This document shows, one piece after another, positions 1-12,585 of a stretch of DNA of 64,000 bases (the stretch's first letter is position 1; each line of letters starts with the position of its first letter). Made by a program: the position numbers and the translations under genes. Source of the stretch: Entonaema liquescens (Eukaryota > Ascomycota > Sordariomycetes > Xylariales > Xylariaceae); the NCBI GenBank assembly GCA_902805475.1, contig CADCSX010000025.1, forward strand, positions 496,001-560,000, written 5' to 3'. Under the pieces are notes generated by a model. The model made no database searches, was not told the DNA's origin, and worked only from the letters and a program-made list of their open reading frames with translations.

Positions 1-254
1 TGCCGAGGATAGAGATCTACATATCAAGGCATTCCTGAAAAACGACAAGGCGTCCAGGTTTCAATTGAGTACTCAGCTATATCGAAGTTTTGCCCCCGAA
101 CCCCTCGAATAGCCCGCAATTTCACAAATCATAGAACCCCTCCTCGTCCGTCCCGTCCCGCCATCCCTCCCTTCCCCTCGTTCCGACACATAGCCAATCG
201 CCGTAATTCCAGACGAGGAACCACTTACACAGGATCAACCTATACACATACACA

Positions 255-878
255 ATGGCGTCCTCGCCATCACAACCGCAACCACAACCCGCGGCACCGC
301 CACAGCCCACACAAACGGCAACGCCACAAGCTCCTCCCCATAACCCCTTCATCCACAACGTCGCGCTAGGCGTAACCCCCATAGCTCTGTTCGCCCTGTT
401 CCTCCCGCCACGACGCCTGGATCTGCGCGCCCTGATCCTCAGCGGCGTCGCCCTCTGGGGAACGAACCAGCTCGTGGTTGACTACAGCGGCACTTCCACC
501 CTGCGGCGCATGACGCAGCGCATCGGCTCGCTGTCCGGCGTCGAGCTGCCGGAGAAGGCCAAGGAGACGCAGGCCCGCATACGGGCTGAGCGGGCGGAGC
601 GCGCGCGCCGGGCGCAGGAGAGTCTGTCCGAGGAGCAGAGGAGGGTGGTGCTGGAGGAGAACCGGCGCAGGGAGAAGGGGGTGCTGGAGAAGGTGTGGAT
701 GGGCGATAGTGGCGAGGATTGGAAGGCCAAGAGAGATCAGAGGGAAAAGGAGGCGCTAAGCGAGGGCGGCGGCGGGTACTGGGGCCTTATTGTGGACCAG
801 GTCTCTGAAGTGTGGAATCAGGGGAAGAAGGATGGTGATGAGAAGGAAGATAAGGAGGCCCAGTCCAAGAAGCCTTGA
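255..878 (+). CDS. small membrane protein of unknown function (rhomboid-annotated fungal family)
   Basis: Single-exon gene of 207 codons. Residues 1-28 are rich in Pro, Gln and Ala. Two hydrophobic stretches at about residues 35-52 and 57-73 could span a membrane. The rest (about 95-207) is a charged helix dense in Glu, Arg and Lys with coiled-coil character and a Lys-rich tail. Related fungal proteins are often labelled rhomboid family membrane protein, but I see neither the Ser/His dyad nor the GxSG motif of rhomboid proteases, so no enzyme activity is proposed. The ATG at 255 follows a pyrimidine- and A-rich leader and is the first in frame. The gene converges on the lysine-rich gene at 1310-2131. 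Real gene likely; function unknown. Confidence 0.7.
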   Translation: MASSPSQPQPQPAAPPQPTQTATPQAPPHNPFIHNVALGVTPIALFALFLPPRRLDLRALILSGVALWGTNQLVVDYSGTSTLRRMTQRIGSLSGVELPEKAKETQARIRAERAERARRAQESLSEEQRRVVLEENRRREKGVLEKVWMGDSGEDWKAKRDQREKEALSEGGGGYWGLIVDQVSEVWNQGKKDGDEKEDKEAQSKKP

Positions 879-1309
879 TTTTTACTAGGGGAATACCCAC
901 GGACTGGTAAAAGAGCCAGTTGTAAGTTATGAAATCTGCATATATGAGGGGGCATATATATAGGACTGGAGTTATCGCGGTTTTCAAGGGGGGGACGCAG
1001 GTACACAAAAATACGGACGAATAACACGACGCATCTCTGTTAAAAGACTATGACCTAAAATCTTCCAAGCTCATACGGAATCTACTCATAACAAAACCGT
1101 AACATCGAAAGAAGTCATAAATAGACCTTCGTAGTAATGCAGTTAACGCGTTGTCGGTAGTATCAAAGACGACCATAACGCAGAAGGCGTAAACATGCAC
1201 AGACAAGCAAACCCAAGCTTTTCAAGTTCCACGCCTCCAACGCCCTCGAACCGTTCCGGAGAAGAAACAAGACGGCCTCGCAGCAGCAACAAGAAAAAAC
1301 CCCCTACCA

Positions 1310-2131
1310 TCACGCGACATTCTGCGCGGACAGTCCCTGTCTCTTAGAAGCCTTCCTGTCCATCTTATCAAGCACCTTCTTGCGCTCCTTGAGGCGACGG
1401 CCCGTCAACAACTTGCCCTTCTTGTTGCGGATGCGCGCAGCCTCCTTGGCCTTGCGCCGCTGCTTCTTCTCCATGCGCTCCGCCGTCTTCCTGTCCAGAT
1501 CCTCGACCCACTTGTCCAGCTCGGCCTGGACATCGTCCGCGCGCTCGCGCGAGCCGACTGCTACCCCCAGGTCCTTTTGGATCTTCTCGCGCTGCCGCTC
1601 GATCAGCCGGATGCGCCGCCGCGCCTGCCGGTTGAGCCCCGTCGGCGGCTTCATCTTGCTCGGGCCCTTGGACTCGCCGCCGGAGTCGGAGTCGTCTGTG
1701 TCGTTGTCGGCTTTTTGTGGGATGGAGTTAGGGTCGATGGGTGTGGGGTTCGTGTCGATTGCGAAGAGCGGTGCGCCATTATCGTTATCGTCGTCGCTCT
1801 CAGCTATTGCGTCCTCGCTAGCGGCCTTCCTGGACTTCTTCTCCTTCTTCTTTTCCTTCTTAGGTTTGACCTCTGGTTCGGACTTGGCTGACTAGAATCC
1901 AATTGTAAGTCTTGCATTCATGTAAGTCTTGGAAAAATTAGAAGCACTCACGGAGTCCTCAGCTGCCGAAGGGCTATCTTCTAGCTTGCTAGGCTCATTG
2001 TCGGAATCCTCTGGGGTCTCTACACGCTTCGACTTCTTTTCCTTCTTGTGCTTCTTCACCTTGTCCTTAGAGACCTTCTTCTCGGGCTTTTCAGCTTTCT
2101 TACTGAGCTTCTCGGCTCGTTCCTTGGCCAT
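1310..2131 (-). CDS. lysine-rich, probably nucleolar / ribosome-biogenesis protein
   Basis: Two exons: 2131-1952 (60 codons) and 1891-1310, with a 60-nt intron (GTGAGT donor, TAG acceptor) joined in phase 0; 253 aa. Exon 1 is almost all Lys, Glu, Ser and Asp (KKHKKEKKSK-like), followed by an acidic Ser/Asp region. From about residue 140 a basic helical part contains GLNRQARRRIRLIERQRE and repeated RRKAKEAARIRNKKGK-type blocks, which resemble nucleolar localisation and rRNA-binding segments. Alternating Lys-rich and acidic stretches are typical of nucleolar assembly factors, but I cannot name the family with confidence; yeast Rrt14-like proteins are one candidate. Antisense open frames over the gene are GC-bias shadows. 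Confidence 0.72.
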
Positions 2132-2199
2132 ATTGCTAGTATTGCACCAACACCAAAGGCTTTATGTTAAAGTGAGAGAGGAATTGATCTAGGAGGAAG

Positions 2200-3960
2200 A
2201 AACGACCGGCGAGGGAAGACGAATATAAAGTAAATAGGTGCCGACCAATTAGATCCTGGCCGTGAGAAGCTGTACGCGACGGAAGTTCGAGAAGAAAAAA
2301 AAAGTTCAAGGTACAATTATCTTATCAGTAGATTCTTAATACTGGCCGTTAGCTTTGCCCCACTCCTCGTTTAAGCTTTATCGTCACTACAGAAGTGAAC
2401 TACCTATGTGCAGATAAGACTAAGTACCCAAGTACCACCAATCAATTGCCATCACCCATATACCATATATCAGGGGTAGGCTATGACAACTTGTTGAAGT
2501 CTGTCTAAATGCCATTATAGTCATATATATGAGCTATGAAAGGGCTCTGGTAATCTTACTAAAGATAGATAACCAAGATATTACCTAGGTAGAGATGAAC
2601 TAGTAGTAAAGCTATTACCGAATTTCTCTAAGATGAGCGAATCAAGTAGGCCGGTATTCTAGGTAACCCCTAATCAGGTTCTGTTGTAGAGTTTTGGCCT
2701 CTAGCTTGATCTTCTATTCTTTCTATCGAAATATACGGGGGAAAAAACGGTAAGCTACCTAGGTATATTGTAGCTTTTAAGCTACAGTCATATCATTATT
2801 AACTTCGTATAATTATTCAGAAAAGGGGAAGCCCAGACAAAGTACCAACATCTGTTTAGAGCGGCGTTTAGTGAGCCAAACATTTCCGCGTTCCTCAGGG
2901 GTATTACCGTCCCTCATGAATAAGGGCCAACCTTAGATAGTTTATGAGGCTTTTTTCGAGGAATTTTCTAATATACGATAAGGTATAAGTGTGAAGAGCA
3001 GATGGAAGTAGATGTGGAAAGGGGAAAAGCAGATATGGATAGATATTTTTGAATTAAAATAGGTTCCGCGAGTACTGGCATATAATATATAAGGACTGTA
3101 TGATAGTTCAGATATCAATTAGTTGTTCCTATACATGGCCTCAGCGCCGATGACTTTATAAGGCCAGTTGTAGTATCAAAAAATATCTACAGCGCCTTCT
3201 TCACAAAGTCTAGAAAATACACATATTAGGGAAGGTACAAATAGAACACCTGTTCAAGGAAGCAACGCTCTCACTTCATCAATTTTGGACGCTCGTTATC
3301 ATTCAACGTTAGCAGCTGCCGCCTGTCAACGGTAACTAAGCAGTGACCGTAACTTCCACCAAGCACGGTACCATACAAGCTGCTTCGTACGTCCTCCAAC
3401 ACTTTCTCAAACTTACAAACTTACAAACTTTACTAATTCCTTCATCACATTTCCACGTCTTACCTTCCTTCTCTAACCTGACTTCCACCTAATACTCCAA
3501 TAACCAGGTGGCGCGCAGCTCCCCATTATTCCTCCGGTGTCCTATCCTCTCCGAGGTTACTACATCGTCTTTGATTCCTTTAAAAAACAGAGTACCTACG
3601 TCGACCTATATAAACGCTTGCCGCCAACGAGGTCTATTCCTTAATAGGTCAGTCACGTCAATGAACATTTCTCATTCGGCGCGCGACATCATTTAGGAAA
3701 CTTTACTACGGTACGTTCGACATCTCTCTGCAGATATACACATCGCACCTCTCCCGTTCCTTCTATGATCTTTCGGGTTTGACTAATTAATATCATGCTC
3801 TTTCTCTAGACTCATCTAATATTGCCACCTTTCTTATCGCCCTTACATATTAGTTGCTTAGAAGCCTCTAACGACAGACGCAGTCCGTATCAATATATCT
3901 AGGTTAGTACCTTCATAGCACCTGCTTTGAGTCATGAACTAACGTGTCCCTATTAGTAGC
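2200..3960. other. intergenic region upstream of the F-box-like gene
   Basis: No convincing gene. The stretch is AT-rich and carries two exact copies of the palindrome TACCTAGGTA (2582-2591 and 2756-2765). From about 3240 to 3500 the + strand becomes C/T-rich with short repeats of acttacaa (around 3410-3430), as expected of a promoter or 5' leader for the gene starting at 3961. A short open frame at 3508-3696 has no recognisable content. Confidence 0.5.
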
Positions 3961-5448
3961 ATGGCTCCCTGCAATCAGCTTCCTTCTGGCAGAGGGAAGC
4001 GTACAGCGGCCAGGAAGACTGCTGTTACTGGCAGTGGCGTGCGCAAGCGAAATGGACCTACCGCTGTAGAAAAGCGAGCTGAAAGGGCCGCGGAAAAGGT
4101 TACCAAGAAGGAAGCTGCTCGTGCAAGAGAAGAACGTCGACTTCGCCGTGAAACTGAAAAGATCGAACGGCCAATGCATCCTGAAGATGACTTGTTAGTA
4201 CTGGACGTGACTCAAAGGAAAAGCGGAAAACGTTCGGCCAATACAGCCTACGACGACTGTAACAGGAGCAAGCGCCCCAAGATTCTCCAAGATGGGAGCA
4301 AAAAGGAGGTCTCATGTCTCTCGCCCTGGGAAAAGAATAAGAGACTTGAGCAGCCACCTTCTCCTGGCAGACTCAGACTCGAGTTTGAGAAATTACGGCT
4401 TACCCCTGTCAAGGCCCTGGGCACCCTTGGACGCCTCCCTACCGAGGTTCGTGACGAAATCATGAGATACATCTTGATATCTCCCAACGACATTGCAGTC
4501 TTCAGGGGATGGACCCGCATCTACGAACGTATAAGACCTAAATTGGACCTCTCAATCCTCTACACATGTCGTGTATTGTGGTTGGAAGGACTTCGCATAT
4601 TATATGGCGAGAACACTTTCCTCTACGACATTCGTGATCCTCCTGATCATCTAGAAATATTAGGCAGGATAAGGGGCCACGTAGTTACCAAGGACAAAAT
4701 ACCTATTGACAAATACGGCCACCTGATGCGCTATATCAAGATTAATGTCCCACTGAACCGCTTGAATAACTCAGTCGTTAGCAATTTTTGTAATGCTATC
4801 GAGAAGTTTGTTCCCGGTCGTGGCCTGGCCGAGCCAGCACGCCTCCACACATTGACGCTCAAGTTACCGGCGGTAAAAGTGAAGAACATGGGCATCAAGG
4901 GATGGATTGAAAACCCCAATCAAGTGCCTGCTACCACATTATTCTACCCTTTCAGCAATGCCCGAGAGCTACTTATGCTTCTAAATGTTCAATACATACG
5001 CATCCTAGCTACAGATAGCGACGCGAACTTGTATGAGAATTTAATCGACCTCCGATATTACTACAAGCAGAAACAAGCGAAAGAGGACAAGAATGAAAAC
5101 CCAGTCAAGGATGCCGCGGGTGCCGAGGCTTATTTTCAGAAAAAAGCTGAGGAGGGGAAGTCGCGCTTGTATATGATCAAAATGACGATCGAAATACTAG
5201 CTATAATCTGTCCAGAAGAAAGGGATAACTTGCAGGGCCTCTCCTGGAAGTTCATAGGGCAGGAGAAAAAGAAGCGATACGTGGAGAGTATGTGGATGGA
5301 CGGCGCACGACCGGACGACTGGACTGGCTCCTCTTCTCCTGCCTCGTCTCAAACATCGGGAAGTCTGAGCGCTAGTTCCGAGTATACACAGGAGTGGTTG
5401 GATAGAATGGTCCCCGAAGGCAATGAGTCAGAAACGTCCAATCTTTAA
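3961..5448 (+). CDS. F-box-like / 2EXR-type fungal protein
   Basis: Single open frame of 495 codons. Residues 1-140 are highly charged (Lys/Arg/Glu) with nuclear-localisation-like clusters. At about residues 150-180 the segment GRLPTEVRDEIMRYIL is the usual F-box-like helix start of fungal 2EXR and related proteins. It is followed by LSILYTCRVLWLEGLRILYG, the family's typical 'tree.. R..Y..N' region (about 195-225). The C-terminus is Ser/Thr-rich. Such proteins are often substrate adaptors of SCF-type ubiquitin ligases, but these lineage-expanded families are rarely characterised, so the role is inferred. The stop codon lies only 32 bp before the left LTR of the retrotransposon, so the native 3' UTR and terminator have probably been displaced. 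Coding sequence and codon use look intact, with no sign of RIP. Confidence 0.7.
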   Translation: MAPCNQLPSGRGKRTAARKTAVTGSGVRKRNGPTAVEKRAERAAEKVTKKEAARAREERRLRRETEKIERPMHPEDDLLVLDVTQRKSGKRSANTAYDDCNRSKRPKILQDGSKKEVSCLSPWEKNKRLEQPPSPGRLRLEFEKLRLTPVKALGTLGRLPTEVRDEIMRYILISPNDIAVFRGWTRIYERIRPKLDLSILYTCRVLWLEGLRILYGENTFLYDIRDPPDHLEILGRIRGHVVTKDKIPIDKYGHLMRYIKINVPLNRLNNSVVSNFCNAIEKFVPGRGLAEPARLHTLTLKLPAVKVKNMGIKGWIENPNQVPATTLFYPFSNARELLMLLNVQYIRILATDSDANLYENLIDLRYYYKQKQAKEDKNENPVKDAAGAEAYFQKKAEEGKSRLYMIKMTIEILAIICPEERDNLQGLSWKFIGQEKKKRYVESMWMDGARPDDWTGSSSPASSQTSGSLSASSEYTQEWLDRMVPEGNESETSNL

Positions 5449-5480
5449 GATCAAAGAGGACATCCCATCCTAAGCAGAAA

Positions 5481-5625
5481 TGTCATATGACATGGACCTA
5501 CAGGATCCACATAAGGACTTATATATCTTAAATATATTTTTATGTTTATTATTTTAAAAATTCTTTTATAAAATTTAATTAATACAATAATATAATTTAA
5601 TTTATATTTATATTATATTATAATA
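5481..5625 (+). repeat. left LTR of the RIP-mutated retrotransposon
   Basis: 145 bp, aligned gap-free with 12586-12730. It begins with the palindrome tgtcatatgaca. The outer 30-40 bp keep G and C, whereas the inner part has lost them. The target duplication AGAAA occupies 5476-5480. Confidence 0.93.
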
Positions 5626-8600
5626 TTTGGTAATTTTATTATTTCGTTTTTTTAATTATTTTTTAATTATAATATTATAAATTATAATAAACGTTTTATT
5701 TTTTATTAAATCGAAAGATTTCCACCAAATTAAACCAAATTAAAATTAATTATTAATTTAATTAAACTATTATAAATTTTTTTTAATAAATAATAACTTT
5801 AGTTTTTATTATTAAAATTTATTTATTAATAAATTATTATTTTTAATTTTTATTAATAATTTTTATTAATAATTTATATTTATAACAAGTTTTATTAACA
5901 ATTATCAATTTAACAATCGTTTATAATTTTATTATTAATTATCGTTAATATTTATAAAAACACGTAAATAAATTTTATATTTTTTTCGTTTTTTAAAAAT
6001 AAATTATTTTTTTTTATATTAATTAATAAATACGATTTTATTTTTACTCGGTTAATTTTTACTTTATTAAAAAAAAATCTAACATTATAATACGAAAACA
6101 TTATTTACTTAATTTAATAAATAAAGTTAAAAAAATAATTTCGTTATTTTTTTAAACGTTAAAAAAAAAAATATAATATTTTTTAATTTTTATAATAATT
6201 TAATTAAAGTAATTGTAATTTTTTTATAATAATATTTACTTTTTTTAATAAATTTATTATACTTTTTAAAGTATTTCTTATATTTATTATTATAGAAAAT
6301 TTATAATATGTTAAATTAATTTTTACATTATTTTAACCTCGTTATATTAATTTTTTAAAATTTATCTTTATTAACTTATAAATATATTACCGTTTTAATA
6401 ATAATTTAAAAACTTTATAATAATAAATTTTATTATTTTTATTAAAATTATTAAAATAATTTTTTAAATTAATTATTATATTTTTATTTTTTACATCGTT
6501 TATTAAATAATTTTTCGAAATAAAATTTAAATATTTATCATTAAATATTATTAATATTTTTGTTATTGTTAAATAATTTATTATAGTTAAATAACCCATT
6601 ATTGTTAAATAATTATTTAAATAATTATTATTATTATTATTATTTATTTTTTTTAAAATATTATTTTAATTATTTTTTTTATTAAAATTTATTAAAATCG
6701 ATTAAGTTATAACGAAAAATTAATTTCGTATAATGGATTTAAATTTATAAAGAAATTATATTAACTTTAATGTTTTTATAATAATTGTTAATATTATAAA
6801 TATTATTACATAAATCTTTCGTTAAATAATATTATAAAGTTTTATAAATAATAATAATTATAATATTGTTAATAATAATAATAATGGAAATAATAAAGGT
6901 AATAATAAAGGAATTTCCTTAAAAATAATTAAATATTTTAATTTTTTATAAATAAATTTTTATTTTATTAATGTTATATTTTTTAAAAAATATATTATTT
7001 ATATTAATATTTTTACGTTTATTTATTAATTAAAAAAACTCATATAATCGTAAAGAAAAACTAAAATCAAAATTGTATAAATATCATGTTTATAATATAT
7101 TATTTAATAATAATTAACAACCAAATTAATAAAAATGGAACGAAATGTTTTAATTATAAATAATATAAATTATATTTACGAAAAATTTATTGTTAAATTT
7201 TGTAAATATTTTAACGTTGTTTACTAAAACTTGAAAAATCGATTATTTATGTTATTAAATATGAAAAATGGAAAATTATTACGTTTTTTTATTAATAATA
7301 TTATTTATAATGTAAAAACTTACGATTATTTACTTAAAAATTAATTTAAATATGTTTTTAAATTATTTAATTATTGTATTTAATGATAATTAATTAAGCT
7401 TACGGTAAATATTACTTTTAAATAATTTCTTCGAAAAATTAATAAACACGAATTAATTTTTTTATAAAAAATAAAATTTATATATAAATATAATAATAAT
7501 AATAATAATAATTACGGTAAATAAAATAATTTCTTTTATAATAATTATAATTAATTAAGAAATTAAATTAATAACTTTATAAATAATTAAATACAAAATT
7601 ATTAAAAATACTTTAAATTATATTAAAAAAAAAATAACTAATTTTAACATTTATAATTTTTTAATTAAAATATTAAGTCGGACATTAAAAACTTAAACAA
7701 AAATAAAAATAATAAAAATTATAATTGTTAATATTTTTAACAACTTTATTAAAAACCGAATGTATATATAAATAATATAAAAAAAAATATTAATAATTTT
7801 GATATTTATATTAATAAAAAAAATTACAATAATAAAAAAATTATATTTTATAAAAAAATCTTTAATAATTTTAATTCATTTTTTATTAATAATGATATTA
7901 AAAATACAATATATTTTAATATAACGGTTTAAATATTTAAATAAATTAATTATAAATTTTATAATAAAATATTTATTAATCGTAATAAATTATTTCGTTA
8001 TATTTAATAACATTATTTTAATAATAATAAATTATTACTTAAATTTATATCGTTTTTATCGAAATTGTTAATTAAGATTTTAATATAATATAATATATTA
8101 TAATTATTAACGATATTATTATTAATGTATATATAAAAATTAATAAACATTACAATCGTAATAAACTTTATTTTATTTAAATTACACTATATTAACAATA
8201 CATTAATATTATAAAATTTTTATTAATTATTATTATTTAATATTTATTATTTATCATTATTCACTAATTGTTAATATAATGATTAATTTTAAATAATAAC
8301 CGATATTAATTTTAAAATATTATTTAAACTTTTATAATTAACATTAAAAATTAAAATTTTTATTATCGATTTATTAATTAATTTATTTCCTAATATTAAA
8401 ATCGGTTTTACTTATAAAATAAAAATATATTTTAAATTTTTCATTATAATTTCCTTTAAATTTAAACATTAAAAAAATATTTATATTAATACCAATTATA
8501 TACGAATTATTATTAATAAAACATAAATTTAATAATATTACTTTAATAATAAAATTTACATAAAAACAACGTTTATATTTATACGTAAAATTTTTACAAA

Positions 8601-8944
8601 TTAAATTATCGTAAATAAATATATTATCATTAAATTTTATTTTAAAAATATTTATAATAAATAATTAATTATTATTTCATTTTTTCGTAAAATCACTTTT
8701 ATTAAAAACTTACTTTTTAAATTATTATTAAAAATAAACATTTTCGATATTAAAAATATTAACATTTTATTATCGAAAAAAATTACTATCATTTAATTTT
8801 ATAAAATTATAATCCCATTATTAATTATTTTAAATAATAAAAAATATAACATAATTAAAATAACAACGGCGAACCACACCGTTATATTATTACATTACTA
8901 TTATATCGATATATTATATTATATAAACTTTAATTAAAATTTAA

Positions 8945-9872
8945 TTTTCGAACCCGTTAATAACTAAATTATTTATTTAATTTTTTTAATTAATAATAAT
9001 ATAAAATAAATTATTATCCGTAATAATATTATAAAACTTATTGTTATTTTCCGTAATATATTTATAAATTATTTAATTTTAATAAATTAAAAATATAAAA
9101 ATTATCACGTTATTAATAATAAAACTATTAAATTTATTATTAAAAAATTTAAAATTTACAAATTTAATAATCGTATTTTCGATCAATTTTTATTATTTAT
9201 TACAAGCATTATTAATACTAACAAATATTTTAATAATATAATTATTTATAAAAACCTTAATAAATTAAAAAAATTTAAAAAGTTTTATAATATTATTTCG
9301 GAATTTCACAATATTTTCAAAGATAAAAACTTTACTTATATCCTTAAAAAAAAAATTAAATTAATTAAATTTAAATTAAATTAAGAAAAATTTATTTTTA
9401 AAAAATATAAACTTTACGTTATTAATATTAAAAATTAAAAAATCATTAATAATACAATTATAAAATTAATCTTTTAAAATAAAATATTTTATAATTAAAA
9501 ATTTATCCTTTTTTTTATATTAATTTTTATTATTTATAAAAATATTTTTATCCTAAATAAAAATAATAAAATTAAATAAAAAAATCACATAATCGTTAAT
9601 ATAAAAATTGTTAATCAAATGGTTTTTAATAATAAATATTTAATGAAATTATAAAAATTTATATTAATTAAATATTAAAATAAATTATATTCCACAATTT
9701 TTAATATATTATTTTTTTATTATTAATAACATATTTATTTAATAATACGATAAATTTTAATTATTATTATTATAAAAAATTAATATATATTTAAAACATT
9801 AATTATAAAATATAAAAATAATAATATATACGTTTAAAAATAAATAAATATTATTTTCGAACCCGTTAATAA
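8945..9872 (+). repeat. 19-bp exact repeat pair inside the RIP-mutated element
   Basis: The string ttttcgaacccgttaataa occurs at 8945-8963 and again at 9854-9872, the starts being 909 bp apart (303 codons). It is unusually GC-containing for this interval. It could be a repeated motif of the ancestral element; see findings. Confidence 0.6.
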
Positions 9873-12585
9873 TGTAAATATTTATTATAATGATATTTAT
9901 ATAACTTTTATTATATTTAAAAAATATATTAAAGATTTAATTTATATTTTTACTTTAATAAAAATAAAAAATATATTAATTAATTTTAACAAATTATTTA
10001 TTACTTTTTTTAATAATATTATTTTTGGTTATTTTATTAATTTTTTTAATTTATTAATAATAAAAGAAAAATTTATTATAATTATTAAAATTATATTTTT
10101 TAAATTATTAAAAAATTTAAAAATTTTTATTAATTTTATTAATTATATAAAAAGTAATATATTAAAATATACCAAATTTATCGAACTTTTAAAAAAATAA
10201 AAAATCTTTTTATTTTATATAAATTTTTATATATTATTATCAAAATAAAGTAAAAAAAAATGGATATTAAAAATTATTATTATAATTTTTTTACAAATAA
10301 AATTAGATTTATTTTATAATATTAAAAATGTATTAATGAAATATATAATTTTTTATTTTTTTAATTTTATAAAAATATTATATATTAATTTTAATATTTT
10401 TTACATTAAAATTAAAGTTTATATTTACCACATTATTAAAAATACTTTATTTAAATTAATAAAAGATAATAAATTTATCACTTATATTTTATAAATTATA
10501 ATAAAATTAATTATATTTTTATTACATATTTTTATATATTTTAAAAAATAATATTAATTTATTAAAATAAAAGTTTTAGGTTTTATTTAAATTTTGAAAA
10601 AAATTTATTATTATATTTTTATTATATAAAAAAAAGTTTATATTTTTATTAACTATAAAATTATCCTTGGAATAATAAAATATTTAAATTTTATTAATTT
10701 TATTGTAATAAATAATAAAAATTTATAATTAATTAAAGTTTTTAAATATATTTTTAAATTTTTATATATATTATTATATAAATTTAAAAAATTTTATATA
10801 ATTTTTAATATATTATTATAATTATTAATATTTAACTTTTTATATTTAATTAAATTAACTTTTTAATTAAAAAGATTGGATTTTTTTTTAATAATGTTAA
10901 TAAATATTAAACTTTATTTACGGACTTATAATCGAATAACTTTTAAGTTTTATTTAATGAAGTTTTATTAATTATTCATATGGTAATTTTAAGATTTGAT
11001 AATGATTTCTTTGTATTATATAATATTTATGATATTACGTTAATATAAATAATTTTAAAATTTAAAATTAAAATATAATAAAATTATTACAAAGATTTTA
11101 AATGGTAAATAATATTAAATATTATTAATATTAATTGTTATTTTAATTAATAAAATATTATAAATCTTTTATTTTATTTAAAAAATAAATTTATTTAAAA
11201 ATATTTAAATATTTATAATAAATTATATATATTAAGGAATTATAATTTTAAGATTTTTAAAATAATATATGGATTAAATTATTTAAGATTTAATTACTTT
11301 TATAACCATTTATAATATTTTATTTTTAATTAAAAAAAATTTACAAAATATATAAAATCGTACCCCGAATATTCATTATATTATATATGCAATTATAAAC
11401 TTTATGGTTTATTTTAATCCATTATTAATTTTTTTTATCTTTTTTATATAATTATAATAAATATAATTTTTGATTTTTCTTAAAATAATAATAATTATAA
11501 TTTATTTAATATTATTATTAATAAATTTATTAAATTAATTATTTTAATTTTCAATAAATATAATTATAATACTTTATAATAAATTAAAACGTTTTATAAT
11601 TAATTATTTAATATTAAATAAAAATTACTTAAAGTTATTATTTTAAATAAAAACTTTAAATTTTTGTTAAAATTTTAATTTATATTTTAAATAATATACG
11701 GTATAAAATTATTATATATAATCATTTATTACCTTTAAACTAATGATTAAATAAAACAATATATTTTATTTATTAAATCTTATTTATAATATTATTTTTA
11801 TTTTTTTAATAATAATAAATTATAAAAATAATATTTTTTCTATTTTTAATATAAATTAAATTTTATTAAGTTTTTTATGATAAAATTAAACTTTTTTAAG
11901 ATTTTATATAATTTTATATTTAATTTTATTACCCAATTTTTAAAAATATAATATTAAAATTTTCTTTTATTATAAATTAATATTTATAACGTAATTATTT
12001 TGGTATTTATATTTATAAAATTTTATTATAATTAATAATATAAATTTATATTTTTTTATAAAAAATAATATATATTTTTATAATTATATAAAAATTATAA
12101 TATTTTTATTATTATTATTTTTAATTGTAAATTAAAATAATAATATATAAGATTTTTTTATATTATTAAATAAATTAAAAAATTAATTTATTATTTAAAA
12201 TTTTTTGATAATTTTAAAATTTATAATATAATATTAATTAATTATTTTAAATTAATACTTTTATTAAATATTTTTAATTATTTTTTATTATATTTAAAAT
12301 TAATTTTTTTTAAAATATATTATAAAAAAATTATTAAAAAAAATATTATTAAAAAATAATATCTTATTAAATATATTAAATTTAGTAATTAATATATACG
12401 ATGGTTATTATAAAAAAAATTAAAAAAAAATATAAATAAATTATTAATTAATTTTTAATTATAAAAACATTAATTTATAATATAATATAAATATAATTAT
12501 TTTATTAAAATTATATAAAGATTAAATATAATTTCATTATAAAATAAATAACGATAAAGGTATTATATTTTTTATAAGTGGTAAA

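Noticed and set aside
1380..1895. 171-codon + strand frame opposite the lysine-rich gene
   Set aside because: Ser/Arg/Leu-rich complement of Lys/Glu codons; no intrinsic domain.
6387..6599. Short open frame of 70 codons in the AT block
   Set aside because: Composed almost only of Asn, Lys, Ile, Leu, Tyr and Phe, as expected from A+T-only DNA; no signal beyond composition. The 64-codon frame at 12511-12705 is rejected for the same reason.
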